This document shows positions 44,727-53,736 of a DNA stretch of 64,000 bases, one piece after another; position 1 is the first letter of the stretch; each line of letters opens with the position of its first letter. The position numbers and the translations under genes were made by a program. The notes beneath the pieces were generated by a model. The model saw only the letters and a program-made list of their open reading frames with translations. It had not been told where the DNA came from and searched no databases. The stretch is from Citrobacter tructae (GTDB lineage Bacteria; Pseudomonadota; Gammaproteobacteria; Enterobacterales; Enterobacteriaceae), in assembly GCF_004684345.1 (NCBI RefSeq), contig NZ_CP038469.1:3162001-3226000 (forward strand), read 5' to 3'.

Positions 44727-46925
44727 ATGCCCGTTGCTCACGTTGCCTTACCCGTCCCGCTACCCCGCACCTTTGACTACCTCTTGCCGGAAGGTATGAG
44801 CGCCAAAGCCGGGTGTCGCGTACGTGTACCCTTTGGCAAACAGCAGGAACGCGTCGGTATTGTCCTGTCGATCAGCGAGCACAGCGAACTGCCGATCAAC
44901 GAATTAAAGGCAGTCATCGAGGTACTGGACAGCGAGCCGGTCTATTCGACCTCCGTCTGGCGCTTGCTGCTGTGGGCTGCTGATTATTACCACCACCCCA
45001 TTGGTGACGTGCTGTTTCACGCCCTGCCAATTCTGCTGCGTCAGGGCAGACCCGCCACCAATGCGCCAATGTGGTACTGGTTTGCTACCGAAGACGGCCA
45101 GGCCACTGACCTCAACAGCCTGAAACGATCGCCAAAACAGCAGCAAGCCCTGGCAGCGCTGCGACAGGGAAAAATCTGGCGTGATCGGGTGGCAGACCTT
45201 GAATTTAACGACGCCGCATTGCAGGCGCTACGTAAAAAAGGTCTGTGCGATCTGGCGAGCGAAACACCAGGTTTCAGCGACTGGCGTACGCATTATGCCG
45301 TTTCTGGCGAACGCCTGCGGCTCAATACCGAACAGGCCACTGCGGTGGGCGCGATTCATAGCGCATCAGACTGTTTTAGCGCTTGGTTGCTCGCCGGTGT
45401 GACCGGCTCCGGTAAAACGGAAGTCTATTTAAGCGTGCTGGAAAATGTTCTCTCTCAGGGCAAGCAGGCTCTGGTGATGGTGCCGGAGATTGGCCTGACA
45501 CCGCAAACCATCGCCCGCTTTCGCGAACGCTTCAATGCCCCGGTCGAAGTTCTGCACTCCGGTTTAAATGACAGCGAGCGTCTTTCCGCATGGCTGAAAG
45601 CGAAAAATGGTGAGGCGGCAATTGTCATCGGTACACGCTCATCGCTGTTTACGCCGTTTAAAAATCTCGGCGTGATTGTCATCGATGAGGAGCACGACAG
45701 CTCCTATAAACAACAGGAAGGCTGGCGCTATCACGCCCGCGACCTGGCGGTTTATCGCGCGCACAGCGAGCAGATCCCGATAATTCTGGGTTCGGCAACA
45801 CCAGCACTGGAAACGTTGTGCAACGTAAGGCAAAAAAAATACCGCATGCTGCGCCTGACACGCCGTGCCGGAAACGCACGCCCCGCGACACAGCACGTAC
45901 TGGATTTAAAAGGTCAGCAGATACAGGCAGGACTAGCCCCGGCGCTGATCGCCCGCATGCGCCAGCATTTGCAGGCCGATAACCAGGTGATCCTGTTTCT
46001 TAATCGCCGGGGTTTTGCCCCAGCATTGCTGTGCCACGACTGCGGCTGGATTGCCGAATGTCCGCGCTGCGATCACTACTACACCCTGCATCAGGCGCAG
46101 CATCATCTGCGCTGCCACCACTGCGACAGCCAGCGCCCGATACCGCGTCAATGCCCGTCCTGCGGCTCTACACACATGGTGCCAGTGGGGCTCGGTACCG
46201 AGCAGCTCGAACAGGCCTTAGCGCCGTTCTTCCCCGGCGTGCCGATTTCACGAATCGATCGCGATACCACCAGCCGCAAAGGGGCGCTGGAACAGCATCT
46301 GGCGGAAGTCCATCGCGGCGGCGCACGCATCCTGATCGGCACGCAAATGCTGGCGAAAGGTCACCACTTTCCGGACGTCACGCTGGTGGCGCTGCTGGAT
46401 GTGGACGGGGCATTATTCTCCGCCGACTTCCGTTCCGCAGAACGCTTCGCCCAGCTCTACACCCAAGTATCCGGGCGCGCAGGACGTGCCGGGAAACAGG
46501 GCGAAGTGGTACTGCAGACGCATCACCCTGAACATCCTTTGCTGCAAACCTTATTGCATAAAGGCTACGACGCCTTTGCCGAGCAGGCGCTTGCCGAACG
46601 GCAAACGTTGCAGCTTCCGCCGTGGACCAGCCACGTCATCGTGCGGGCAGAAGATCACAACAATCAGCAGGCGCCGCTGTTTTTACAGCAGCTACGCAAT
46701 CTGATCCAGGCCAGCCCGCTGGCTGACGAGAAGCTGTGGGTATTAGGTCCGGTTCCGGCTCTGGCCCCTAAACGTGGTGGCCGCTATCGTTGGCAAATAT
46801 TATTGCAACATCCGTCGCGTATTCGCCTGCAGCATATCGTCAGCGGTACGCTGACGTTGATTAATACGCTACCCGATGCACGCAAGGTCAAATGGGTGCT
46901 GGATGTCGATCCCATAGAGGGATAA
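44727..46925 (+). CDS. priA: Primosomal helicase PriA
   Basis: 3'-to-5' DNA helicase that recognises stalled forks and D-loops and starts replication restart by loading PriB, DnaT and DnaB. The start MPVAHVALPVPLPRTFDY gives 732 residues, as in E. coli. Order: N-terminal DNA-binding domain (about 1-105), winged helix, helicase lobe 1 with Walker A LAGVTGSGKTEVYL and DEEH, a zinc-binding insertion with cysteine pairs CHDCGWIAECPRC, CHHCD and CPSCG, then lobe 2. The reading frame that begins at 44685 is too long at the 5' end. Confidence 0.97.
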   Translation: MPVAHVALPVPLPRTFDYLLPEGMSAKAGCRVRVPFGKQQERVGIVLSISEHSELPINELKAVIEVLDSEPVYSTSVWRLLLWAADYYHHPIGDVLFHALPILLRQGRPATNAPMWYWFATEDGQATDLNSLKRSPKQQQALAALRQGKIWRDRVADLEFNDAALQALRKKGLCDLASETPGFSDWRTHYAVSGERLRLNTEQATAVGAIHSASDCFSAWLLAGVTGSGKTEVYLSVLENVLSQGKQALVMVPEIGLTPQTIARFRERFNAPVEVLHSGLNDSERLSAWLKAKNGEAAIVIGTRSSLFTPFKNLGVIVIDEEHDSSYKQQEGWRYHARDLAVYRAHSEQIPIILGSATPALETLCNVRQKKYRMLRLTRRAGNARPATQHVLDLKGQQIQAGLAPALIARMRQHLQADNQVILFLNRRGFAPALLCHDCGWIAECPRCDHYYTLHQAQHHLRCHHCDSQRPIPRQCPSCGSTHMVPVGLGTEQLEQALAPFFPGVPISRIDRDTTSRKGALEQHLAEVHRGGARILIGTQMLAKGHHFPDVTLVALLDVDGALFSADFRSAERFAQLYTQVSGRAGRAGKQGEVVLQTHHPEHPLLQTLLHKGYDAFAEQALAERQTLQLPPWTSHVIVRAEDHNNQQAPLFLQQLRNLIQASPLADEKLWVLGPVPALAPKRGGRYRWQILLQHPSRIRLQHIVSGTLTLINTLPDARKVKWVLDVDPIEG

Positions 46926-47081
46926 CCCCTCATGATGCGAGGCGGATCGTAAAATTAAATATCCATCACACTTTTTATGAAAATTCTGTAACTGCTTCTA
47001 TTCACGATCTGATAAAAATATTTCAGATGAAGGTTACCCAGGGACAAGTCTGCACCAGCAGCGCCCTGGCGAGGAGAAAGA

Positions 47082-48107
47082 GTGAAACCGAACAAGCAGG
47101 TCACTGCCGCGACGATGAAAGATGTTGCCCTGAAGGCGAAAGTCTCCACGGCAACCGTCTCCCGTGCATTAATGAATCCAGACAAAGTCTCTCAGTCCAC
47201 CCGTAGCCGGGTTGAGCAAGCCGCCCTTGAAGTGGGATATTTACCGCAATCGATGGGTCGCAACGTTAAGCGTAATGAATCACGCACTATCCTGGTCATC
47301 GTCCCGGATATTTGCGATCCCTTTTTTAGCGAAGTTATTCGCGGTATAGAAGTCACCGCCGCCGAGCAGGGTTATCTGGTGCTGATCGGCGATTGCGCGC
47401 ACCAGAACCAGCAGGAAAAGACCTTTCTTAACCTCATTATTACCAAGCAGATCGACGGCATGGTGCTACTCAGCTCACGTTTGCCGTTTGATGCCAGCGT
47501 AGAAGAGCAGCGCAATTTACCGCCGATGGTGATGTCCAACGAATTCGCGCCAGAACTGGAACTGCCCACCGTTCACATTGATAACCTCACCGCCGCCTTT
47601 AACGCGATGAACTATCTGCTGGAGCTGGGGCATAAACGCATCGGTTGTATCGCCGGGCCAGAGGATATGCCGCTGTGCCACTACCGTCTGCAAGGGTACG
47701 TTCAGGCGTTACGCCGCAGCGGGATTACGGTCGACCCGCATTTTATCGCACGCGGTGATTTTACCTATGAAGCGGGGGCTAACGCGCTAAAACAGCTGCT
47801 TGAGCTACCGCACCCGCCGACCGCCGTCTTTTGTCACAGCGATGTCATGGCACTGGGCGCACTCTCCTGGGCCAAACGCCAGGGCTTAAAAGTGCCTGAT
47901 GACCTGTCGATTATTGGCTTTGATAACATTTCACTGACGGAATTTTGTGATCCACCCCTGACAACCGTCGCACAGCCGCGTTTCGATATCGGGCGCGAAG
48001 CTATGCTGTTACTGCTCGATCAATTACAGGGGCAGAGCGTCAGCAGTGGTTCACGTTTACTGGACTGTGAGCTCATTATTCGGGGCACGACCCGGGCGCT
48101 GACGTAA
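47082..48107 (+). CDS. cytR: Nucleoside-catabolism repressor CytR
   Basis: LacI-family regulator of nucleoside uptake and breakdown (udp, deo, nupG, cdd and others), acting with CRP and released by cytidine. It has 341 residues from a GTG start at 47082 (GAGGAGAAAGA precedes it), as in E. coli. The N-terminal helix-turn-helix is ATMKDVALKAKVSTATVSRALMNP (about 11-34), followed by a hinge and the periplasmic-binding-like effector domain with GFDNISLTEFCDPPLTTV. CytR has unusually flexible DNA recognition. Monocistronic between priA and ftsN. Confidence 0.96.
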   Translation: MKPNKQVTAATMKDVALKAKVSTATVSRALMNPDKVSQSTRSRVEQAALEVGYLPQSMGRNVKRNESRTILVIVPDICDPFFSEVIRGIEVTAAEQGYLVLIGDCAHQNQQEKTFLNLIITKQIDGMVLLSSRLPFDASVEEQRNLPPMVMSNEFAPELELPTVHIDNLTAAFNAMNYLLELGHKRIGCIAGPEDMPLCHYRLQGYVQALRRSGITVDPHFIARGDFTYEAGANALKQLLELPHPPTAVFCHSDVMALGALSWAKRQGLKVPDDLSIIGFDNISLTEFCDPPLTTVAQPRFDIGREAMLLLLDQLQGQSVSSGSRLLDCELIIRGTTRALT

Positions 48108-48200
48108 AGTAAAGCGCTTTCGGACTCCCCTGTCTGGTCAAAGGCCCGCCGCTTAAGTAACATGGCGGGCTGACGAACGAATAAATACAGCGAAACGATA

Positions 48201-49175
48201 GTGGCACAACGAGATTATGTACGTCGCGGCCAACCGGCACCTTCGCGGCGCAAAAAGAGCACTTCACGGAATAAGCAACGCAGTACATCCGCGGTTTCAC
48301 CCGCGATGGTCGCTATTGCAGCAGCCGTACTCGTGACCTTTATCGGTGGTCTGTACTTCATTACGCATCACAAGAAAGAAGAGTCCGAGACGCTGCAAAA
48401 CCAGAAAGTGACCGGCAATGGCATCCCACCGAAGCCGGAAGAGCGCTGGCGATACATCAAAGAGCTGGAAAGCCGCCAGCCAGGCGTGCGTGCGCCAACC
48501 GAACCCTCTGCTGGCGGCGAAGTGCTGAATGCCGATCAGCTGACTAATGAGCAGCGCCAGTTGCTGGCGCAGATGCAGGCTGATATGCGTCAGCAGCCCA
48601 CACAGCTCAACGAAGTTCCGTGGAATGAACAAACGCCTGAGCAACGCCAGCAAACGCTGCAGCGTCAGCGTCAGGTGCAGCAACAGCAGTGGACCAACGC
48701 ACAGCAGCAGGCCCAGCAACCACGCCCTCGGGCAACGGAACAACCTTACCAGCAGCAGCAACAGCAAACACGTACCGTGCAAGCCGCACCGGTACAGCAG
48801 CCTCGTCAAACGCAGCCCAAACCGGCGGCCCAGCAGCCGTACCAGGATCTGCTGCAGACGCCTGCGCATACCGCTGCCACTCAGCCGAAAACGCAGCCGG
48901 CCGCACCGATTACCGAAGTGCCGAAGCAGACTGCTGAGAAAAAAGATGAGCGCCGCTGGATGGTTCAGTGCGGGTCGTTTAAAGGGGCTGAACAGGCAGA
49001 AACCGTGCGTGCGCAGTTGGCCTTTGAGGGATTCAACTCCCGTATCACGACCAACAACGGCTGGAATCGCGTGGTCATTGGCCCGGTTAAAGGCAAGGAA
49101 AACGCCGACAACACCATCAGTCGTTTGAAAGTCGCGGGACACACAAACTGCATTCGACTGTCTACCGGGGGTTGA
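48201..49175 (+). CDS. ftsN: Essential cell division protein FtsN
   Basis: Late divisome protein that triggers septal peptidoglycan synthesis through FtsA and FtsQLB-FtsWI. It has 324 residues from a GTG start (E. coli about 319). Order: short cytoplasmic tail with basic residues (RRKKSTSRNKQR) that contacts FtsA; one membrane helix (about 34-54); a periplasmic juxtamembrane E domain (about 75-93, KPEERWRYIKELE); a long Gln/Pro-rich disordered linker (about 120-240); and the C-terminal SPOR domain (about 245-320, WMVQCGSFKGAEQAETVRAQL) that binds denuded glycan. The length difference lies in the linker. The stop codon overlaps the downstream heat-shock promoter. Confidence 0.96.
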   Translation: MAQRDYVRRGQPAPSRRKKSTSRNKQRSTSAVSPAMVAIAAAVLVTFIGGLYFITHHKKEESETLQNQKVTGNGIPPKPEERWRYIKELESRQPGVRAPTEPSAGGEVLNADQLTNEQRQLLAQMQADMRQQPTQLNEVPWNEQTPEQRQQTLQRQRQVQQQQWTNAQQQAQQPRPRATEQPYQQQQQQTRTVQAAPVQQPRQTQPKPAAQQPYQDLLQTPAHTAATQPKTQPAAPITEVPKQTAEKKDERRWMVQCGSFKGAEQAETVRAQLAFEGFNSRITTNNGWNRVVIGPVKGKENADNTISRLKVAGHTNCIRLSTGG

Positions 49176-49198
49176 AACCCCCAAAATCCCCCCCATCT
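49172..49198 (+). promoter_or_regulatory. Sigma-32 heat-shock promoter of hslVU
   Basis: A -35-like TTGAAA (49172-49177) and -10 CCCCATCT (49191-49198) with a 13-bp spacer match the RpoH consensus CTTGAA / CCCCATNT. The -35 overlaps the ftsN stop codon. E. coli hslVU is a known RpoH operon. Confidence 0.85.
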
Positions 49199-49211
49199 AT
49201 ACTTGCATTAC

Positions 49212-49232
49212 GCCCCGCACACTGTGTGGGGC
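49212..49232 (+). promoter_or_regulatory. hslVU 5' UTR stem-loop
   Basis: GCCCCGCACACTGTGTGGGGC folds into a strong hairpin just after the heat-shock promoter. It corresponds to the conserved inverted repeat at the 5' end of hslVU mRNA reported to stabilise the transcript in E. coli. The loop and upper stem sequence differ while pairing is kept. Confidence 0.75.
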
Positions 49233-49266
49233 CTGTACATTGCATTTGTAACCAAGGGGTCTGCTC

Positions 49267-49797
49267 GTGACAACAATAGTAAGCGTACGCCGTAACGGCC
49301 ATGTGGTAATCGCCGGTGATGGTCAGGCCACACTGGGTAACACCGTAATGAAAGGCAACGTGAAAAAAGTCCGCCGTCTGTACAACGACAAAGTCATCGC
49401 GGGCTTTGCGGGCGGCACTGCGGATGCATTCACGCTGTTTGAATTGTTTGAACGCAAACTTGAAATGCATCAGGGTCACCTGGTGAAAGCTGCCGTTGAG
49501 CTGGCGAAGGACTGGCGTACTGACCGTATGCTGCGCAAACTCGAAGCGCTGCTGGCCGTTGCCGATGAGACTGCATCACTCATCATCACCGGTAATGGCG
49601 ATGTCATTCAGCCAGAAAACGATCTGATTGCCATCGGCTCCGGCGGTCCCTACGCCCAGGCTGCAGCACGTGCTCTGCTTGAAAATACCGAGCTTGGCGC
49701 CCGCGAGATTGCTGAGAAAGCGTTGGATATTGCAGGGGATATCTGCATTTATACCAACCACTTCCATACCATCGAAGAATTGAACTCCAAAGCGTAA
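49267..49797 (+). CDS. hslV: ATP-dependent protease proteolytic subunit HslV (ClpQ)
   Basis: Threonine peptidase of the HslUV (ClpYQ) heat-shock protease; it forms two stacked hexamers capped by HslU. It has 176 residues, as in E. coli. After removal of Met, Thr1 (TTIVSVRRNG) is the nucleophile; the beta-type proteasome fold signature GDGQATLGNTVMKGNVKKVRR and GGTADAFTLFE are visible. Start codon is GTG at 49267. It is 9 bases before hslU in a two-gene operon under the RpoH promoter upstream. Confidence 0.98.
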   Translation: MTTIVSVRRNGHVVIAGDGQATLGNTVMKGNVKKVRRLYNDKVIAGFAGGTADAFTLFELFERKLEMHQGHLVKAAVELAKDWRTDRMLRKLEALLAVADETASLIITGNGDVIQPENDLIAIGSGGPYAQAAARALLENTELGAREIAEKALDIAGDICIYTNHFHTIEELNSKA

Positions 49798-49806
49798 GGA
49801 TCCCCC

Positions 49807-51138
49807 ATGTCTGAAATGACCCCACGCGAAATTGTCAGCGAACTGAACAAACACATCATCGGCCAGGATAACGCCAAGCGTTCCGTGGCGATTGCCCTGC
49901 GTAACCGCTGGCGCCGCATGCAACTCGACGAAGAGCTGCGCCATGAAGTCACGCCAAAAAACATTCTGATGATTGGCCCAACCGGCGTCGGTAAAACCGA
50001 AATCGCCCGTCGTCTGGCAAAACTGGCCAACGCACCGTTCATCAAAGTTGAAGCCACGAAATTCACCGAAGTCGGCTATGTAGGTAAAGAAGTTGACTCT
50101 ATCATCCGCGATCTGACCGATTCTGCCATCAAAATGGTCCGCGTTCAGGCGATCGAGAAAAACCGCTTCCGCGCCGAAGAGATGGCGGAAGAGCGCATTC
50201 TCGACGTGCTGATCCCACCGGCAAAAAATAACTGGGGGCAGTCTGAACAGCCTCAGGAACCTTCCGCTGCGCGTCAGGCATTCCGTAAAAAACTGCGTGA
50301 AGGCCAACTGGATGATAAAGAGATCGAAATTGATCTCGCTGCCGCGCCGATGGGCGTAGAAATCATGGCACCTCCGGGCATGGAAGAGATGACCAGCCAA
50401 CTGCAGTCCATGTTCCAGAACCTGGGCGGTCAGAAGCAAAAACCGCGTAAGCTGAAAATCAAAGAAGCCATGAAGCTGTTGATTGAAGAAGAAGCGGCTA
50501 AGCTGGTAAACCCGGAAGAGCTGAAACAAGACGCCATCGACGCCGTTGAACAGCACGGGATCGTGTTTATCGACGAAATCGACAAAATCTGTAAGCGCGG
50601 CGAATCCTCCGGCCCCGACGTTTCCCGTGAAGGCGTACAGCGCGACCTGCTGCCGCTGGTTGAAGGTTGCACCGTCTCCACCAAGCACGGCATGGTGAAA
50701 ACCGATCACATCCTGTTTATCGCCTCTGGCGCGTTCCAGGTGGCGAAACCGTCCGACCTGATCCCGGAGCTGCAGGGTCGTTTGCCGATTCGCGTCGAGC
50801 TTCAGGCGCTGACCACCAGCGATTTTGAGCGTATCCTGACTGAACCAAACGCCTCCATCACCGTCCAGTACAAAGCGCTGATGGCGACTGAGGGCGTGAA
50901 TATTGAGTTCACGGAAGATGGCATCAAGCGCATAGCTCAGGCCGCCTGGCAGGTCAACGAAACCACCGAAAACATCGGTGCCCGTCGTCTGCACACTGTA
51001 CTTGAGCGTCTGATGGAAGATATTTCCTACGATGCGAGCGATTTGAACGGCCAAAGCATCACAATTGATGCCGAATATGTGAGCAAACATCTGGATGCGC
51101 TGGTCGCAGATGAAGATCTGAGCCGTTTTATCCTATAA
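49807..51138 (+). CDS. hslU: HslUV protease ATPase subunit HslU (ClpY)
   Basis: AAA+ unfoldase that recognises, unfolds and feeds substrates such as SulA and RcsA into HslV. It has 443 residues, as in E. coli. Walker A GPTGVGKTEIARRLA (about 57-71), the pore motif GYVG (about 90-93), the I-domain insert (about 110-240), Walker B VFIDEIDKIC (about 252-261) and the sensor-2 region GARRLHTVLERL are intact. The C-terminal tail DLSRFIL, which inserts into HslV pockets to activate it, is present. Ends in a Rho-independent terminator. Confidence 0.98.
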   Translation: MSEMTPREIVSELNKHIIGQDNAKRSVAIALRNRWRRMQLDEELRHEVTPKNILMIGPTGVGKTEIARRLAKLANAPFIKVEATKFTEVGYVGKEVDSIIRDLTDSAIKMVRVQAIEKNRFRAEEMAEERILDVLIPPAKNNWGQSEQPQEPSAARQAFRKKLREGQLDDKEIEIDLAAAPMGVEIMAPPGMEEMTSQLQSMFQNLGGQKQKPRKLKIKEAMKLLIEEEAAKLVNPEELKQDAIDAVEQHGIVFIDEIDKICKRGESSGPDVSREGVQRDLLPLVEGCTVSTKHGMVKTDHILFIASGAFQVAKPSDLIPELQGRLPIRVELQALTTSDFERILTEPNASITVQYKALMATEGVNIEFTEDGIKRIAQAAWQVNETTENIGARRLHTVLERLMEDISYDASDLNGQSITIDAEYVSKHLDALVADEDLSRFIL

Positions 51139-51168
51139 TCGCGTTCAATGCATTTTCATCACTGTTGA

Positions 51169-51193
51169 TGGGGCTGATAAAGCCCCATTTTTA
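51169..51193 (+). terminator. hslVU Rho-independent terminator
   Basis: Stem TGGGGCT/AGCCCCA with loop GATAA, followed by TTTTTA, 31 bases after the hslU stop and just before menA. Confidence 0.9.
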
Positions 51194-51205
51194 TTGGCGC
51201 TAAAT

Positions 51206-52135
51206 ATGACTGAACAACAACAAATTAGCCGCTCACAAGCCTGGCTGGAAAGTTTACGACCTAAGACCTTACCGCTCGCCTTCGCGGCGATCATCGTCGG
51301 TACGGCATTAGCATGGTGGCAAGGGTATTTCGATCCGTTGGTGGCTCTGCTGGCATTGATCACCGCAGGACTGCTGCAAATCCTGTCCAATCTCGCGAAC
51401 GACTATGGTGACGCCGTCAAAGGCAGCGACAAGCCTGACCGCATTGGACCGCTGCGCGGTATGCAAAAAGGGGTCATCACCCAACAGCAGATGAAGCGCG
51501 CACTGATTGTTACCGTGGCCCTAATCTGTCTGTCTGGCCTGGCGCTGGTGGCGGTGGCCTGCCACACGATGGCTGATTTTGTCGGCTTCCTGGTGCTCGG
51601 TGGCCTGTCGATTATCGCCGCGATCACCTATACCGTCGGCAATCGCCCTTATGGCTACATTGGCCTCGGTGATATTTCCGTACTGGTCTTCTTCGGCTGG
51701 CTGAGCGTTATGGGCAGTTGGTATCTGCAGGCGCATACGTTAATTCCCGCACTGATCCTACCAGCTACCGCCTGCGGCCTGCTGGCTACCGCCGTGCTTA
51801 ACGTTAACAACCTGCGCGATATCAATAGCGACAAAGAGAACGGCAAAAACACGCTGGTAGTGCGTCTGGGCGCCGTTAATGCGCGTCGTTACCATGCTTG
51901 TCTGCTGATGGGTACTCTGGTCTGCCTGGCGCTGTTTAACCTGTTTTCGCTGCAAAGCTTGTGGGGATGGCTGTTTATCCTCGCCGCTCCGCTACTGATT
52001 AAGCAGGCGCGATACGTGATGCGTGAAATGGATCCTGCGGCCATGCGTCCGATGCTGGAACGCACCGTGAAAGCGGCACTGTTAACTAACCTGCTGTTTG
52101 TTGTTGGGATTTTCCTCAGCCAGTGGTCCGTTTAA
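51206..52135 (+). CDS. menA: 1,4-dihydroxy-2-naphthoate octaprenyltransferase MenA
   Basis: Inner-membrane UbiA-family prenyltransferase that attaches the polyprenyl tail to DHNA, giving demethylmenaquinone for anaerobic respiration. The start MTEQQQISRSQAWLESLRPKT gives 309 residues (E. coli 308). The first Asp-rich motif NDYGDAVKGSDKPD (about 70-83) and the second, NNLRDINSDKENGKNT, are intact, with eight to nine membrane helices. The reading frame from 51194 adds four unneeded residues. It follows the hslU terminator, so it needs its own promoter or read-through. Confidence 0.97.
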   Translation: MTEQQQISRSQAWLESLRPKTLPLAFAAIIVGTALAWWQGYFDPLVALLALITAGLLQILSNLANDYGDAVKGSDKPDRIGPLRGMQKGVITQQQMKRALIVTVALICLSGLALVAVACHTMADFVGFLVLGGLSIIAAITYTVGNRPYGYIGLGDISVLVFFGWLSVMGSWYLQAHTLIPALILPATACGLLATAVLNVNNLRDINSDKENGKNTLVVRLGAVNARRYHACLLMGTLVCLALFNLFSLQSLWGWLFILAAPLLIKQARYVMREMDPAAMRPMLERTVKAALLTNLLFVVGIFLSQWSV

Positions 52136-52227
52136 CTGACAAATATCAATTAACAATTGATGATTTTGCCAACAGTACACATAGCGCGATATACTAAAAA
52201 TTCTCGCAGCAACTGAATGTTGAGCCT

Positions 52228-52713
52228 ATGAAATACGATACATCCGAGCTTTGTGACATCTACCAGGAAGATGTCAACGTCGTGGAACCACTGTTCTCTA
52301 ACTTTGGGGGACGGTCGTCGTTTGGCGGACAAATCATCACGGTAAAATGTTTCGAGGACAACGGGTTGCTGTATGATCTGCTCGAACAAAATGGCCGTGG
52401 TCGCATTCTGCTGGTCGATGGCGGCGGTTCTGTCCGTCGTGCGCTGGTCGATGCCGAACTGGCGCGTCTGGCGGTACAGAATGAATGGGAAGGTTTGGTC
52501 ATCTACGGCTCAGTACGCCAGGTAGACGATCTGGAAGAACTGGACATCGGTATTCAGGCGATTGCCGCTATTCCGGTGGGTGCCGCAGGTGAAGGCATTG
52601 GGGAAAGCGATGTGCGCGTCAACTTCGGTGGCGTGACGTTTTTCTCCGGCGACCATCTGTACGCCGACAACACTGGCATCATCCTCTCCGAAGACCCGCT
52701 TGATATCGAGTAA
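52228..52713 (+). CDS. rraA: Regulator of ribonuclease E activity RraA
   Basis: Trimeric ring protein that binds RNase E and inhibits its degradosome activity. It has 161 residues, as in E. coli, with near-identical sequence including the signature MKYDTSELCDIYQEDVNVVE and GDHLYADNTGI. Although it resembles methyltransferases and HMG aldolases, it lacks such activity in E. coli. Lies 92 bases after menA. An SDR gene follows here where zapB follows in E. coli K-12. Confidence 0.97.
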   Translation: MKYDTSELCDIYQEDVNVVEPLFSNFGGRSSFGGQIITVKCFEDNGLLYDLLEQNGRGRILLVDGGGSVRRALVDAELARLAVQNEWEGLVIYGSVRQVDDLEELDIGIQAIAAIPVGAAGEGIGESDVRVNFGGVTFFSGDHLYADNTGIILSEDPLDIE

Positions 52714-52904
52714 AGAAAATACCGCAATTCGGTGTGATGCCAGTCGGTTAAACAACTGACTGGCAATTTTCTTCGATTCTGGAAATCTCCAGATCCTCTT
52801 TTTTGCCACTTCACCCTTTCGATTCCCCCATTCAGCGCATTGACGAAGAAAAAACTCTCTCTATACCTAATGATGAATCTCATCACTCTCGTCACGGGGT
52901 CATC

Positions 52905-53648
52905 ATGCATATCGATCTGACAGGTAAAAAAGCGCTGGTCACCGGAGCCAGTCGTGGATTAGGGCGCGCTATTGCACTGTCGCTGGCGAAAGCCGGTGCT
53001 GATGTTGTTATAACCTATGAAAAATCTGCGGAGAAAGCCCAGGCCGTTGCCAATGAAATTACAGCACTCGGCCGCCATGGCGAGGCTATTCAGGCAAACA
53101 GTGCAAACGCTCAGGCTATTCAGAATGCCGTAAATCACACGATACAGTCACTAGGAGGATTAGATATTCTGGTCAACAACGCAGGGATCGCACGCGGCGG
53201 CCCGCTGGAGTCTCTGTCACTGGAAGACATCGATGCGTTGATTAACGTGAATATCCGTGGCGTGGTGGTTGCCATACAGGCCGCGTTGCCGCATCTCCCT
53301 GAAGGTGGGCGAATTATCAATATTGGCAGTTGCCTTGCCAACCGTGTCGCCCAGCCGGGGATTGCTGTCTACGCGATGACTAAATCAGCGCTCAACTCGC
53401 TAACCCGTGGCCTGGCTCGTGATCTCGGCCCACGGGGTATTACCGTCAACCTTGTCCATCCCGGCCCAACGGACAGTGATATGAACCCAGCAGATGGCGA
53501 ACAGGCAGACTCCCAACGACAGCTTATTGCGACAGGGCATTACGGTACACCGGAGGATGTTGCAGCGGCAGTGACGTTTCTAGCAAGCCCAGCGGCTGGG
53601 CAGATTTCCGGCACTGGTCTGGACGTAGACGGGGGTTTGAATGCCTGA
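52905..53648 (+). CDS. SDR-family NAD(P)-dependent oxidoreductase (accessory)
   Basis: Classical short-chain dehydrogenase/reductase of 247 residues from MHIDLTGKKALVTGAS (ATG 52905); the longer frame from 52803 is unconserved leader. The cofactor loop TGASRGLG (about 13-20), NNAG (91-94) and the catalytic set Ser142, Tyr156 and Lys160 (YAMTK) are all present, so it should be active. The segment HPGPTDSDMNPADG resembles BdcA of E. coli (VQPGPIDTDANPANG), a c-di-GMP-binding dispersal protein. It also resembles 3-oxoacyl reductases such as FabG. Substrate not predictable. Absent from this position in E. coli K-12 and followed by REP and ERIC elements, so it is probably an acquired gene. Confidence 0.88.
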   Translation: MHIDLTGKKALVTGASRGLGRAIALSLAKAGADVVITYEKSAEKAQAVANEITALGRHGEAIQANSANAQAIQNAVNHTIQSLGGLDILVNNAGIARGGPLESLSLEDIDALINVNIRGVVVAIQAALPHLPEGGRIINIGSCLANRVAQPGIAVYAMTKSALNSLTRGLARDLGPRGITVNLVHPGPTDSDMNPADGEQADSQRQLIATGHYGTPEDVAAAVTFLASPAAGQISGTGLDVDGGLNA

Positions 53649-53682
53649 AACTAACGTTGTATCGCGATAAAGCTACGATATT

Positions 53683-53711
53683 GCCGGATGACGGCTTGCG
53701 CCTTATCCGGC
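53683..53711. repeat. REP element after the SDR gene
   Basis: GCCGGATGACGGCTTGCGCCTTATCCGGC is a clear REP palindrome, 35 bases after the SDR stop. Confidence 0.8.
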
Positions 53712-53736
53712 CTACATGCTGGTACTCAATTCCTCT

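Noticed and set aside
48297..49196. 299-codon open frame antisense to ftsN
   Set aside because: Leu/Arg-rich translation that is the reverse of the Gln-rich ftsN repeats (CAG to CTG). No domain; ftsN is certain.
49576..51090. 504-codon open frame antisense to hslU
   Set aside because: It mirrors the codon pattern of hslU, has no ribosome-binding site or recognisable domain, and hslU is certain. A shadow frame.
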